Of a DNA stretch of 64,000 nucleotides, positions 35,501 to 43,942 are shown piece after piece. Below the pieces are notes generated by a model, which searched no databases, was not told where the DNA came from, and worked only from the letters and a program-made list of their open reading frames with translations. The stretch is from Spirosoma lacussanchae (GTDB taxonomy: Bacteria > Bacteroidota > Bacteroidia > Cytophagales > Spirosomataceae). Location of the stretch: the NCBI RefSeq assembly GCF_005870035.1, contig NZ_SWJG01000001.1:1413639-1477638 (forward strand), given 5' to 3'. Made by a program: the position numbers and the translations under genes. The stretch's first letter is position 1; each line of letters begins with the position of its first letter.

Positions 35501-37206
35501 CCCGGCCCAGTATAGCTCCTGATGGGTCATTCACCGGATATATTGGAACCAGCGTTGATATTCATATTCAGAAAACGCTGACCGATGAGCTGGAACGGCG
35601 CGTTCAGGAGCGCACGGCTGAACTGGTAGAGAAGAGTGCTTTTCTAAACAAGGCACAGGCTATTGCGCATATTGGTAGTTATACGCGGGATGCACCAACC
35701 GGCTATTTGACGGCCTCTGACGGAACATATCGCTTGTTTGGGTACGAACCCGGTTCGGTTGAGCTAACCTATGAGTTTGTCGAAAGCCGGACCCACCCCG
35801 ACGATGTTGCTCCTATCAACGCGCTGATCGAGAAAGCCCGGCGTAGCTGCCAGCCGTTTTCGTACATCCGTCGGATTTACTGGCCCGATGGGCAGCTTCG
35901 GTACCTCTATAACCGGCAGGAAGTTATCTGCGATGAAGCCGGCTCACCTGTTCGGTTCGTTGGTATTGCGCAGGATATTACCGAACAGAAAGTGGCCGCC
36001 CGCCGGCTGGAGCAGATGGCCCATAACCTGCAGGCCGTACTGAATGGGGTGCCGACGGCTATCGGCTACCTGAAGGCTATTTTTGACAAACCCGACGATG
36101 AATATGGCGACCCGGCTACTGACCCGATCATCGATTTTCGGCTGGTTGTCGGTAACCAGCAGCTGGCCGATCTGGTCGGGCAACCGCTGGCCGACCTGAT
36201 CGGCCAGTCGGTAAAACCTATTTATTCGTTTCTGTGGGCCGATAAAACGTTTGACTGGTTCAAACAGGTCGTTACCGAGAATAAGCAGGTATATGAAGAA
36301 CGGCAGCTGATGAGCAACGGCCAGTTGCGCTGGCGGGCTCTTTCGGCGAATCGATACGACGGCGGGGTGGTGCTGACGGGGCTCGATATTACCGAACTCA
36401 AAGCGGCTATTTTGCAGCAGGAACAGTTGCTGGAAGAATTGGTGGCTTCACAGCGTACCATCGAGGACGTCGAAGCCCTGCGTCAACACATTCGGGAGCG
36501 TGGCGATTTTCTGCGGACCACTACGCATGATCTGCGGGGCAGCTTTGGTATTGTTCAGGGGGCTGCTCAACTGCTCGATGTATCCGATACCGAAGAAGAC
36601 CGTACCCAGATGCTCCATATGCTCCAGCGTAATCTTCGCCAGGTTACCGTGCTGCTCACCCAGCTCATGGATTTCTCACGGCTGGAGTCCGGCCAGGAAA
36701 CGGTATATATCGAAGCATTCGACGCGGCCGGTCTGCTGAGAGAGTTTGGTGAATATACCCGGATTATAGCCCATGAGAAAGGCTTGTCTTTATGGCTGGA
36801 GGGAGACGACACCCTGCCGGTAGAGGGCGATCCGATCAAAGTGCGTCGTATTGTCCAGAATCTGGTACTCAACGCCCTCAAATACACGAGTGAGGGAAGC
36901 GTGACGGTGAGCTGGACCACCCTCAGCGATAGTTACTGGCAAGTGTCCGTAGCAGATACAGGTCCCGGCCTGAAGCCAGCCCAGGTTGAGCAGCTAACTC
37001 ATTTGCAGACCAACACACCGCCCGAAGCCGCAGCAAACCGTATCCTGGGGTCTGGCGAGGGAATTGGATTATTTATCGTCAAGCGACTGATTAGCCTGCT
37101 GGAAGGAAAACTGGCTATCCACAGTAAAATAGGTGTAGGAACTCGGTTTGAGGTCACGCTCCCCCGTGCCTACGCTCACCACGCTGCAGAATCTGCAAAC
37201 AATTGA
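32599..37206 (+). CDS. CheB-CheR-PAS-histidine kinase fusion protein
   Basis: 1535 aa from the ATG at 32599. Domain order: CheB methylesterase (about 17-200; Ser in GASVGG, His in YVQHP, Asp in GMASDGALG); CheR methyltransferase (about 220-480; VTTFFRD, WIPACSTGQEAYS, LDLISCRNLLIYLD); a Glu-rich coiled coil (about 670-755; repeated SANEE/SINEE units); about four PAS domains (755-1260); a histidine kinase dimerisation helix with the H-box THDLRGSFG (His near 1310); and an ATPase domain (VQNLVLNALKY, VADTGPGL, GSGEGIGLFIVKRL). Soluble, with no membrane span. All CheB and CheR key motifs look intact. It may sense through PAS and phosphorylate the divergent receiver. Confidence 0.92.
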   Translation: MAQATTNTPEPPHSAPIPIVAIGASVGGLEAALDLFAALPATTGLAYMYVQHPVPDVETQPVLMLQGVTAMPVQEAEEGVTIQPDHVYVLPLDRDLDLVNGVLQPSLGPQTYSLTPIDRFFALLADQQRERVIGIILSGMASDGALGLRAIKVGGGITFAQDQTALFQSMPRSAIAEGVVDQILSPPRMASELERLSREPSLFQRIGQNDDDSPAAAMPITDEDIQIIIQLIRRVVGVDFSHYKMTTIRRRIIRRMLLVRLETLPEYAQFLRQHPDETRALYDDLLINVTTFFRDADTMDYLEKALLPKIIRDRKPRDTFRIWIPACSTGQEAYSLAILLLEILGDRASGVTIQIFATDLSELAVAKARLGSYTRGEVMDVSPRRLQRFFTKVDDHYRINKSVRDMCVFAPHNVLKDPPFSRLDLISCRNLLIYLDTSLQRKVMATFHYALNPNGYLILGKSETVGNSGTLFAQLEKNYRVYVRRNDAPADFSPGPFAVSPRYGLELSSNRLTDESSSDQQAGRGSRDRRGAGKNPAVELERIVDSILLSRYVPASVVVNQDMDILQFRGSTGLFLEPAPGKASLNLLKMARPALVFELRNAIHKARKTGETVRRTGIDVQIKTQKHYVAIEIVPLTANGEEPLFLVLFEEVVTTSTADNDSADARALRIKQLEQELSTLREDMRLIIEAQEAGTEELQSANEEIISSNEELQSINEELETGKEEIESANEELVTINQELQVRNDQLSEANQFAEAILDTIREATLVLDADLRVRSANKAFYRLFRVREEETEGRLIYELGNRQWDVPLLRQLLESVILQNDFVQGFELANDFPIIGEKVMRLNARRVIRQHEAVLLAIEDITEHRLAQRLVEEREAWFRNVADNAPALIWSVGLDGTCTFVNKIWLDFTGRPMEEELGLGWIEDLHPADREQYLTIFHANFAKRQPYQIECRLRRHDGEYRWTLQNARPSIAPDGSFTGYIGTSVDIHIQKTLTDELERRVQERTAELVEKSAFLNKAQAIAHIGSYTRDAPTGYLTASDGTYRLFGYEPGSVELTYEFVESRTHPDDVAPINALIEKARRSCQPFSYIRRIYWPDGQLRYLYNRQEVICDEAGSPVRFVGIAQDITEQKVAARRLEQMAHNLQAVLNGVPTAIGYLKAIFDKPDDEYGDPATDPIIDFRLVVGNQQLADLVGQPLADLIGQSVKPIYSFLWADKTFDWFKQVVTENKQVYEERQLMSNGQLRWRALSANRYDGGVVLTGLDITELKAAILQQEQLLEELVASQRTIEDVEALRQHIRERGDFLRTTTHDLRGSFGIVQGAAQLLDVSDTEEDRTQMLHMLQRNLRQVTVLLTQLMDFSRLESGQETVYIEAFDAAGLLREFGEYTRIIAHEKGLSLWLEGDDTLPVEGDPIKVRRIVQNLVLNALKYTSEGSVTVSWTTLSDSYWQVSVADTGPGLKPAQVEQLTHLQTNTPPEAAANRILGSGEGIGLFIVKRLISLLEGKLAIHSKIGVGTRFEVTLPRAYAHHAAESANN

Positions 37207-37251
37207 CAGCCTGGTTTAGATAGTCTGATAAGGAGGGAGGATAGAACTGGA

Positions 37252-38265
37252 ATGAGTGAGCATGAAACGATAAAACGAACTATTATAGTCGTTGGTACAT
37301 CAGCCGGTGGCGTATCGGCCCTGCAGGAACTGGTAGCTGGCTTTCCAGCTGATTTGGGTGCATCGATCTTTGTGGTGCAGCATGTTTCTGCGGATGCCCC
37401 CAGTTTCCTGCCTGCTATTCTGAGCCGGGCGGGTAAGCTGCCCGCTTCCCATCCGCAGGACGGTGACCCCATACAGCCAGGCCATATTTACATTGCTCCG
37501 CCCGATTTCCACCTGCTGATCGAACAGGGGCGGGTATTGGTACGCAAGGGCCCGAAAGAAAATCGGTTTCGCCCATCGATCGACGCCCTGTTCAGGTCGG
37601 CCGCCTATACCTACGGCCCGCGCGTAATTGGGGTGGTCCTAACGGGGCTACTCAACGATGGCACCTCAGGCATGTGGAGCGTTAAGCGGATGGGGGGCGT
37701 ATGCGTTATTCAGGAGCCCGACGATGCACTTTACCCGAGTATGCCTGCGAGTGTGCTTGAGTACGTAGATGTTGACTATACGGTGCCTTTGGCCGAGATA
37801 GCCTCCACCCTTTGCCGGCTGATAGCAGAGCCCGTTAATGGGCCACCGGAGTTGGTGCAGGCGGAGAAAATACGGCTACAGACCGAAATAGAGATTGCAG
37901 CTCAGGCTAATGGGTTTGAACTAGGCATTGTGGGCATGGGAAAACCAACAACACTAACTTGCCCCGAATGTAACGGGGTGCTCATGAGTATCGAAGAGGG
38001 GAAACTGACCCGGTACCGTTGCCATACTGGCCATGCCTTCACCCCGGATTCACTGCTGGCCGAGCTATCGAAAACGGTTGAAGAAACCCACTGGCAGGTG
38101 GTCCGGGGTCTGGAAGAGGCCGTTATGCTGCTGGAGCAGATGACGCAGAACTACACCGACCTGGGGCGGTACGACGAAGCCGAGCGATTCAGGCAGAAAA
38201 CCGAAGAAACCCGTGCCCGCGCCCGTCAGGTCCGGAAGCAGATCTTCGGGTATGGTATGACGTAA
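37252..38265 (+). CDS. Stand-alone CheB-like methylesterase
   Basis: 337 aa, lacking the N-terminal receiver of classical CheB. The catalytic triad region is present: Ser in VGTSAGGVSA, His in VVQHVSADAPSF, Asp in LTGLLNDGTSGMWS. Residues about 225-280 form a Cys/His cluster (TCPECNGVL, YRCHTGHAF) that could bind zinc, followed by a helical tail. It starts 45 bp after the kinase giant. No methyl-accepting protein is encoded in the window, so its substrate may lie elsewhere or be something other than a chemoreceptor. Confidence 0.85.
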   Translation: MSEHETIKRTIIVVGTSAGGVSALQELVAGFPADLGASIFVVQHVSADAPSFLPAILSRAGKLPASHPQDGDPIQPGHIYIAPPDFHLLIEQGRVLVRKGPKENRFRPSIDALFRSAAYTYGPRVIGVVLTGLLNDGTSGMWSVKRMGGVCVIQEPDDALYPSMPASVLEYVDVDYTVPLAEIASTLCRLIAEPVNGPPELVQAEKIRLQTEIEIAAQANGFELGIVGMGKPTTLTCPECNGVLMSIEEGKLTRYRCHTGHAFTPDSLLAELSKTVEETHWQVVRGLEEAVMLLEQMTQNYTDLGRYDEAERFRQKTEETRARARQVRKQIFGYGMT

Positions 38266-38289
38266 CAGGGTGACTAACCCGTATAACAC

Positions 38290-38323
38290 AAAACGCCGGA
38301 CGATCGAAACCGCCCGGCGTTTT
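38290..38323. terminator. Bidirectional terminator between cheB-like and DEAD-box genes
   Basis: AAAACGCCGG pairs with CCGGCGTTTT around a 14-base loop. The A-run and T-run give a U-tract on either strand, fitting the convergent arrangement of the flanking genes. Confidence 0.8.
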
Positions 38324-38347
38324 AGTCTATGAATGAGTTGCTCGCGC

Positions 38348-40459
38348 TTAGCGGGCAATTTCGATGTTGACCCGGCGGCCTTTGATCGTGTTGCCTTCCA
38401 TGGCATCAACGACCCGATTGGCTACGTCTTTCGGTACGTCAACGTAAGTGTACTTGTCGAAAATGTCGATGCTGCCGATGGTGTTGCCCGGAATATTGGC
38501 TTCACCGGCAATCGCGCCTACAATATCGCCCGGACGAACATAATCTTTACGGCCGATGCTAACCATCAGGCGGGTCATGTTCGCTTCGCGCTCGCGGGGA
38601 GCCCGTTTGTCATCGCGCTCGAAATATTGCTTCCGGTCGCCACCCCGATCGTCGCGGTTACCGAAGCGTGAGCCACCGCGGTCGTCGCGGTCGCCAAAGC
38701 GCGAACCACCCCGATCGTCGCGGTTACCGAAGCGTGAGCCGCCCCGATCGTCGCGGTCGCCGAAGCGTGAACCGCCACGCCGGTCGTCGAACCGCCCCGA
38801 GCCGCGCTCGAACCGGTCGCCCCGTCCACCCCGATCATCGCGACGGCGATCATCTTCGAGGGCCAGGTTCTGATCAGCAAATTCGTTTTTCTCCAGACCC
38901 ATGCTGCGTTTTACCAGGGCGGCTACGATCTGCTCGGTCGAGAAGCCCGCGTGGTGAAGCTGGGTCAATGTATCTTCATACAGGTTCAGGTCTTTGCTGT
39001 CCTGAATGGTCTGCTGAATCTGTTCGATAAAGCGGGCTTTCCGAATACCGACAATGTCTTCGAACGACGGAATAACGCCTTTCTCGACCCGTACTTTCGT
39101 GTAGTTCTGGATTTCGCGGAAGCGATATTTCTCATCGCGGCCTACCATCGAGAACGCCCGGCCCGACTTACCCGCGCGGCCGGTCCGGCCGATACGGTGT
39201 ACGTAATACTCTTCGTCGAGGGGAATATCAAAGTTGATAACGGCGTCGACATCGTCAACGTCGATACCGCGGGCGGCTACGTCGGTCGCGACCAGAATGC
39301 TGGTGGTACCCGAGCGGAACTTGCTCATTACGTTGTTACGCTGCGCCTGCCGCAGGTCACCGTGCAGCCCCTCGGCCTGGTAGCCCCGGATTTGCAGGTC
39401 TTCAACGATCTCGTCGACCTTGCGTTTGGTGTTACAGAAAACCAGCAGCAGTTTCAGGTCATACATATCGATCAGGCGGCACATCACCTCGACTTTCGCC
39501 TTGGGTTTTACCTCGAAGTAGACCTGCTCTATGTTGACGTTGGTCAGCTCTTTCTTCACGACCTTCACCAGCACCGGATCTTTCTGGAACTTCTGGGTGA
39601 TCTGCATGATCGGTTTCGACATCGTAGCCGAGAACAGAATCGTCTGCCGCTCTTCGGGCATATCTTCCAGAATGCTTTCGATATCCTCGCGGAAGCCCAT
39701 GTCGAGCATCTCATCGGCTTCGTCCAGAATCATCATCTTGACGTTGTCGAGTTTGAGCGTGTTGCGCTCCATGTGGTCCATAACGCGGCCGGGCGTACCG
39801 ATTACGATATGCACCCCGCTCTTCAGCGACCGGATCTGGCGTTCGATCGAGTCGCCACCATAAATGGCTTCGATACGTACACCGCGCTTGTATTTGGCCA
39901 GTTTCCGAATTTCGTCGGCTACCTGAAGGGCCAGTTCGCGGGTAGGGCAGAGAATCAGCGCCTGTACCGAGCGGTCCTGGGTGTCGATCAGATCGAGGGT
40001 TGGAATACCAAACGCAGCCGTTTTACCCGTACCTGTCTGGGCCTGACCAATCACGTCACGACCCGCCAGAATGGGCGGAATTGCTTCGGCCTGGATGGGC
40101 GACGGGCTGATGAAGCCCATGTCCGTAACGGCCTGTAAAATCTCGTCAGAAATGTCCAGCTGCGAGAAAAGCACCTGATTGGGATCAACCACGGGTTGAA
40201 CCGGAGCAGCGGCTGGCGTTGTTTCGTCGACCGTAATAACCTCAGCAACGGCCTGTTCTACCTCGGTGTTGGCAACGGGCGTTTCGGCCTCGTTGTCATC
40301 GGCAACCGGGGCTGTGGCTACGGGAGCCTCTTCCGGTTTAGCTGCTTTTTTGCGGGGAACTTTGGCCTTGGGGACGTCAACAGCGGCAACGTCGGTAGTA
40401 GGCTGATCCTGTGTGAGCAGAAGATCCTGCTCATCTGTGTTACTTTTTTTCGTTTTCAT
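38348..40459 (-). CDS. DEAD-box ATP-dependent RNA helicase with RGG-type repeats and DbpA-like C-terminus
   Basis: 703 aa from the ATG at 40459 (MKTKKSNTDE). N-terminal acidic/Ala-Pro-rich region (about 1-105), then the helicase core: Q-motif FSQLDISDEILQAVTDMGF, AQTGTGKTAAF, PTRELALQ, GTPGRVMDHM, LDEADEML, SATM, and ARGIDVDDVDAVINFD with HRIGRTGRAG. After it come tandem 11-residue repeats of the GGSRFGDRDDR type and a DbpA-like RNA-binding domain (VSIGRKDYVRPGDIVGAIAG ... IDIFDKYTYVDVPKDVA). Likely a CsdA/DeaD-type ribosome-assembly or cold-response helicase. A long 5' leader is predicted. Confidence 0.95.
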   Translation of the reverse strand: MKTKKSNTDEQDLLLTQDQPTTDVAAVDVPKAKVPRKKAAKPEEAPVATAPVADDNEAETPVANTEVEQAVAEVITVDETTPAAAPVQPVVDPNQVLFSQLDISDEILQAVTDMGFISPSPIQAEAIPPILAGRDVIGQAQTGTGKTAAFGIPTLDLIDTQDRSVQALILCPTRELALQVADEIRKLAKYKRGVRIEAIYGGDSIERQIRSLKSGVHIVIGTPGRVMDHMERNTLKLDNVKMMILDEADEMLDMGFREDIESILEDMPEERQTILFSATMSKPIMQITQKFQKDPVLVKVVKKELTNVNIEQVYFEVKPKAKVEVMCRLIDMYDLKLLLVFCNTKRKVDEIVEDLQIRGYQAEGLHGDLRQAQRNNVMSKFRSGTTSILVATDVAARGIDVDDVDAVINFDIPLDEEYYVHRIGRTGRAGKSGRAFSMVGRDEKYRFREIQNYTKVRVEKGVIPSFEDIVGIRKARFIEQIQQTIQDSKDLNLYEDTLTQLHHAGFSTEQIVAALVKRSMGLEKNEFADQNLALEDDRRRDDRGGRGDRFERGSGRFDDRRGGSRFGDRDDRGGSRFGNRDDRGGSRFGDRDDRGGSRFGNRDDRGGDRKQYFERDDKRAPREREANMTRLMVSIGRKDYVRPGDIVGAIAGEANIPGNTIGSIDIFDKYTYVDVPKDVANRVVDAMEGNTIKGRRVNIEIAR
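38641..38793 (-). repeat. 33-bp tandem repeats coding the RGG-type linker
   Basis: Units start exactly every 33 bp (38662, 38695, 38728, 38761), with a partial unit on the left. Each encodes an 11-residue GGSRFG(D/N)RDDR unit of the DEAD-box helicase. Prone to unit gain or loss by slippage. Confidence 0.9.
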
Positions 40460-41016
40460 TACTCTTAGAAAGTTGTGGTTGAACTTTCCAAGCGAAGACG
40501 AGTGTGTGCCAGTGAACGGCGCGATAATGCGAGAATTGCCCAACGAACGATTGCCCAACGACCCAACAAGGACCACCAAACCCCCAGCCTGTCAATAGGG
40601 GAGAAGACAATGAAAATTGACCGATTAGCCCACGCGCAAATGTCCCGCTCACGGCGGGACGTCCACCCAGAAAACCCATCTGTACATCCGTACTGTGGTA
40701 TGTCCATACCGGACTCTGTCAGACCTAACTCAGCGTGTAAATAGTGAGAGAACAGAGACGCGACGGATGCCGCTTGTAAAATCTGGTGCAAAAGTAGAGA
40801 AATTATCTGGTAAAGTCAAGTGCTGTTTGTAAATAAATTGTATTCGTCAGGTTGTTGCTGCACGGTATAAGTTAATCTAATGGCCGTTAAATAAGCTAGT
40901 TAACCGCTTTCTAATCCGGTCGGGCTGTAGCCGGAAATTGTACATTAACTTTATCCCTCAACCAATTCGCCCTGCCCGATTTGGTCAGCATCTGACCCTA
41001 AACCGTTCCGTCAGCC
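40460..41016. other. Intergenic region with helicase leader
   Basis: About 557 bp between divergent genes. The helicase promoter at 40789-40819 implies an untranslated leader of about 320 nt. Inside it is a small hairpin at 40642-40660 (GTCCCGC, 5-base loop, GCGGGAC). The remaining 200 bp before the endonuclease gene is AT-rich with no gene seen. Confidence 0.5.
40789..40819 (-). promoter_or_regulatory. Strong Bacteroidota-type promoter for the DEAD-box gene
   Basis: On the minus strand TTGA, 19 bases, then TACTTTTG, an exact TAnnTTTG -7 box with near-consensus -33 box and ideal spacing. Transcription would start near 40782, about 320 bases before the helicase ATG. Confidence 0.6.
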
Positions 41017-42045
41017 ATGTCAGACAATAACACATCATCATCAGTAGCGGCCGGTACGCCTGTATCGACCGATGCAACGGTACGAACCATTCAGTTTACC
41101 GTTCCGCTCCGGATCCGTATCGAGCTGGGTGCGGCCGGGGTGGATCAGGCCGTCTCGGTTGGCCTCGGTCCGGTAGCCGTTGGGTTCGAGACGCGCAAAC
41201 CCGCGCCCCGGACCTACACCGACCGCAACGGCTACGACCCGGCTTTTCTGGCCGGAACGTCCATTTCGTTCGAGTCGCTGCTGGCCCCGATCACGGACCG
41301 GCTGGCTCCGACAATCGACCAGAAAACCGTGTTGACCTATCGGAATTTCAGCGTGGCGATGCACCGAATCCGGCGCCTGTCTGTAGCTACGGCGGTGAAC
41401 ATCGATGGCCAGCGAACCCAGTCGATGGGTCGCTCCGATGTCTGGATTCTGGACCCGCGCCTGCGCGAAACCTACCAGACCGGGCCGGAGGTATACGCCA
41501 ACAATGACCTGGACCGGGGCCACATGGTTCGGCGGCTCGATCCGGTCTGGGGCGCTCAGGCCCAGCAGGCGAATGACGATACGTTTCATTACACGAACTC
41601 GTGCCCACAACATGCGGGCCTGAACCAGAAAGCCTGGGCCGACCTGGAAGATTACATCCTGAACAATACGAAGCTGGCCCAGCTGAAGGTGTCGGTCTTT
41701 ACGGGGCCGGTATTTGGCGAGGCTGATATACCTTACCGGGGGGTGTTGCTGCCGCTCCAGTTCTGGAAAGTAGCCGCCGTGATCAAAAAAGATGGTCAAC
41801 TGTCCATGACGGGCTATCTCCTGAGCCAGAAAAATCTGCTGGTCAATCTGCGCGAGGGAATAGCCGAAGATGGATTTGGCGCGTTTCGGACGTACCAGGT
41901 GCCGCTGTCGCAGATTCAGGCGCTGACGGAGCTTGACTTCAGCCCTTACTTTGTCAATGATCCGCTGCACCGCGCCGGAGCGGGCCGCTTTGAGGTGACC
42001 ACCGACCTGCGCGAGATCCAGAACCCGGACGACCTGATTTTATAG
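41017..42045 (+). CDS. DNA/RNA non-specific endonuclease (NucA/Serratia nuclease family)
   Basis: 342 aa. beta-beta-alpha-metal nuclease. The catalytic motif is DLDRGHMVRRLDPVWG (DRGH, with the general-base His), preceded by SDVWILDPRL and followed by the metal-binding Asn region FHYTNSCPQHAGLNQKAWADLED. The C-terminal part ends in a short basic/acidic tail. No cleavable signal peptide is evident; residues 1-60 look like a Ser/Thr-rich lead, so its compartment is uncertain. No immunity gene is obvious next to it. Could act in nutrient scavenging or toxin delivery. Confidence 0.87.
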   Translation: MSDNNTSSSVAAGTPVSTDATVRTIQFTVPLRIRIELGAAGVDQAVSVGLGPVAVGFETRKPAPRTYTDRNGYDPAFLAGTSISFESLLAPITDRLAPTIDQKTVLTYRNFSVAMHRIRRLSVATAVNIDGQRTQSMGRSDVWILDPRLRETYQTGPEVYANNDLDRGHMVRRLDPVWGAQAQQANDDTFHYTNSCPQHAGLNQKAWADLEDYILNNTKLAQLKVSVFTGPVFGEADIPYRGVLLPLQFWKVAAVIKKDGQLSMTGYLLSQKNLLVNLREGIAEDGFGAFRTYQVPLSQIQALTELDFSPYFVNDPLHRAGAGRFEVTTDLREIQNPDDLIL

Positions 42046-42102
42046 GCCTGACTGAACCGTAACCGCTGAGGCTTTCGTTTACGGGAATGGACGCTTATTT
42101 AT

Positions 42103-42333
42103 ATGAACACAACGGTTGGTAAATACATCATGCTGGCAGGAGCAGCCCTGCTACTGGTCGGGCTCGTTATTTATTGCCTGGGCGATCGGCTCAGCTGGCT
42201 GGGCCGCCTTCCCGGTGATATCCGCCTGGCCGGCAAAAACGGGGGAGGTTTTTACTTTCCTGTCGTTACCTGTCTGGTGGTCAGTGTGCTGCTGAACCTG
42301 ATCATCGCCCTGATCCGGCGGTTTTTTGGCTAG
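42103..42333 (+). CDS. DUF2905 small membrane protein
   Basis: 76 aa with two hydrophobic segments (IMLAGAALLLVGLVIYCLG and FPVVTCLVVSVLLNLIIALI) joined by a loop containing LSWLGRLPGDIRLAGKNGGGFYFP. The LGRLPGDIR motif is the signature of the DUF2905 family. Function unknown. Its 3' end overlaps the end of the convergent gene by 32 bp. Confidence 0.87.
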   Translation: MNTTVGKYIMLAGAALLLVGLVIYCLGDRLSWLGRLPGDIRLAGKNGGGFYFPVVTCLVVSVLLNLIIALIRRFFG

Positions 42334-43867
42334 CCGTACTGGCGGGCCGCGCGTCGGGATCGTAGGTGAGTTTGTTCAGGTAAAAGACCTCGCGCGGGTT
42401 CGGAAACGCTTTGGAAGCTGCAATCTTCTGGAAGCCACAGGCCAGAAAGTGGCGGTCGTACCAGGCCATCAGGTTCTCCTGCGCCGAGTAGGTGACGCGT
42501 TCGTCGGTATTGCTGGTCTGTATTTTTATCTTTTCCGTTTCCTTAAGCACTTTGTTGCCCTGAATTACTTCGGTCGTTATTTCGCCATCGTTCGGGTAGG
42601 CCAGCACCATCCGGTCGCCCTGCTGGGAAACCTGTACCATTTCGGTCAGCTCGGCATTGAGCAGCTCTTTGATGGGCAGGCAGTTGTCCCACAACAGTTT
42701 CCCCTGTTTGTCGAAGCCGCAGACAAAGGCGTGGGTATAGCGAAACCCGTCGTACCGGTCGGCTCCGCGCAGGTAGCCGCTGTAGCCCAGGGCGCTGGTC
42801 CGGTATTGCGGATAGTAGACCTCCGCAACAAGGGTGAGGCCGGATGGGGTTGGTTGCAGATCATGCACCAGCAGCCGGTAGCGGAACTTGTAATCTTTGC
42901 CTTCGTCTTTTTTCTTCTGCGCCCGGGCCCGGAGTTTTTGCTGGCGGTGGGGTTTGAGGTAGTTGAAAAAGTTCTGTAGTTCCGAAAACTCAATGTACTG
43001 AATCGCCCCCACGGCGTCGGCGGTGACCTCAGCCATGGATTCGTCCGGCTCGGGGTGTCGTACGCGCGTCACGTAGATACCTTGCGAATAGGGCGTGCAA
43101 TCGGCCGAGTAGTTGCCGACCAGCAGGGATTCGTGCTCGTTGACGGGCAGCAGCTTGCCGGAGATCAGGCTGTTTTTGGCCCCGTCGAAATCGACCACGC
43201 GGATGAGTTTGCTGTCGTAACTGTAGGTGCGTATCGAGAACCGGCACCGGCGCCGGGTGGAGTGAACCAGCACGTTGATCTCCCGTCGGGTTTCGTCGAG
43301 TTCGAGGCTGCTGATGTCCATGTGATTCACGTACAGGCCGGGTAGCACCCTGGCTGAGCCGTCGAAAAAGGAAAAGGCCATCACTACTGGGCGCTGATGG
43401 CGGTAGCCGCCCACGTAGGCCTGACTCCCCATTACTTTGAACTGCTGAATGTCGAACTGGTCGAGCAGCACACCGTCAATCGTTTCAACCACGCCATCGT
43501 CGAGGTGGAGTCGCAGAAACTGAAACCGGTTCGTATCGTACTCCCGAAAGAGGTGATACATGTACTGCTGATCATTATACGACAGCAGCGGTCTGTACTT
43601 GATGTCCTGTTTGAACCGAACGCTCCAGAGCGACTTCAGGTTGGTGTCGAACTTCTGAAACGTGAATTCGGCCGGGCTGTTGTCGAAAAAACCGCCCGTT
43701 CGCACGGTCATCAGTACCCCCCGGTCGGCCAGCGGAACAACGTCGAAGGCTTCCGGTTCGTTGGGGTCTGAGGGGATCTCAATCCGCAGCGATTGCGCCA
43801 GTTGCGCCTGCACCGGTGGCAGGGAAACGCACAGAAACACACAAGCGATGAAGAGAGAGCGGAGCAT
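42302..43867 (-). CDS. Exported protein of unknown function
   Basis: 521 aa with a clear signal peptide (MLRSLFIACVFLCVSLPPVQ ... AQ). The mature part alternates short beta-strands with phrases such as KLIRVVDFDG and LPVNEHESLLVGNYS, suggesting a beta-propeller-like repeat fold. A basic helical insert (RQQKLRARAQKKKDEGKDYK) lies near residue 315. No catalytic motif is recognised. Likely periplasmic or surface. Its 3' end overlaps DUF2905 by 32 bp on the opposite strand. Confidence 0.7.
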   Translation of the reverse strand: MLRSLFIACVFLCVSLPPVQAQLAQSLRIEIPSDPNEPEAFDVVPLADRGVLMTVRTGGFFDNSPAEFTFQKFDTNLKSLWSVRFKQDIKYRPLLSYNDQQYMYHLFREYDTNRFQFLRLHLDDGVVETIDGVLLDQFDIQQFKVMGSQAYVGGYRHQRPVVMAFSFFDGSARVLPGLYVNHMDISSLELDETRREINVLVHSTRRRCRFSIRTYSYDSKLIRVVDFDGAKNSLISGKLLPVNEHESLLVGNYSADCTPYSQGIYVTRVRHPEPDESMAEVTADAVGAIQYIEFSELQNFFNYLKPHRQQKLRARAQKKKDEGKDYKFRYRLLVHDLQPTPSGLTLVAEVYYPQYRTSALGYSGYLRGADRYDGFRYTHAFVCGFDKQGKLLWDNCLPIKELLNAELTEMVQVSQQGDRMVLAYPNDGEITTEVIQGNKVLKETEKIKIQTSNTDERVTYSAQENLMAWYDRHFLACGFQKIAASKAFPNPREVFYLNKLTYDPDARPASTASQKTAGSGR

Positions 43868-43942
43868 GAAGTAAAGTTACAAATAACGCCGTAGGATTCA
43901 GCTCGTTTGCCAACGCATATTGCGCTATTCGGAATGGATGTA

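Noticed and set aside
38641..38793. CRISPR-like regular repeats
   Set aside because: The 33-bp periodicity has no spacers and is in-frame coding sequence for the RGG-type linker of the helicase.
38951..40138. 395-codon frame on the plus strand opposite the DEAD-box gene
   Set aside because: Lies entirely inside the helicase coding region; the translation has no family features, and the length is explained by the high GC content.
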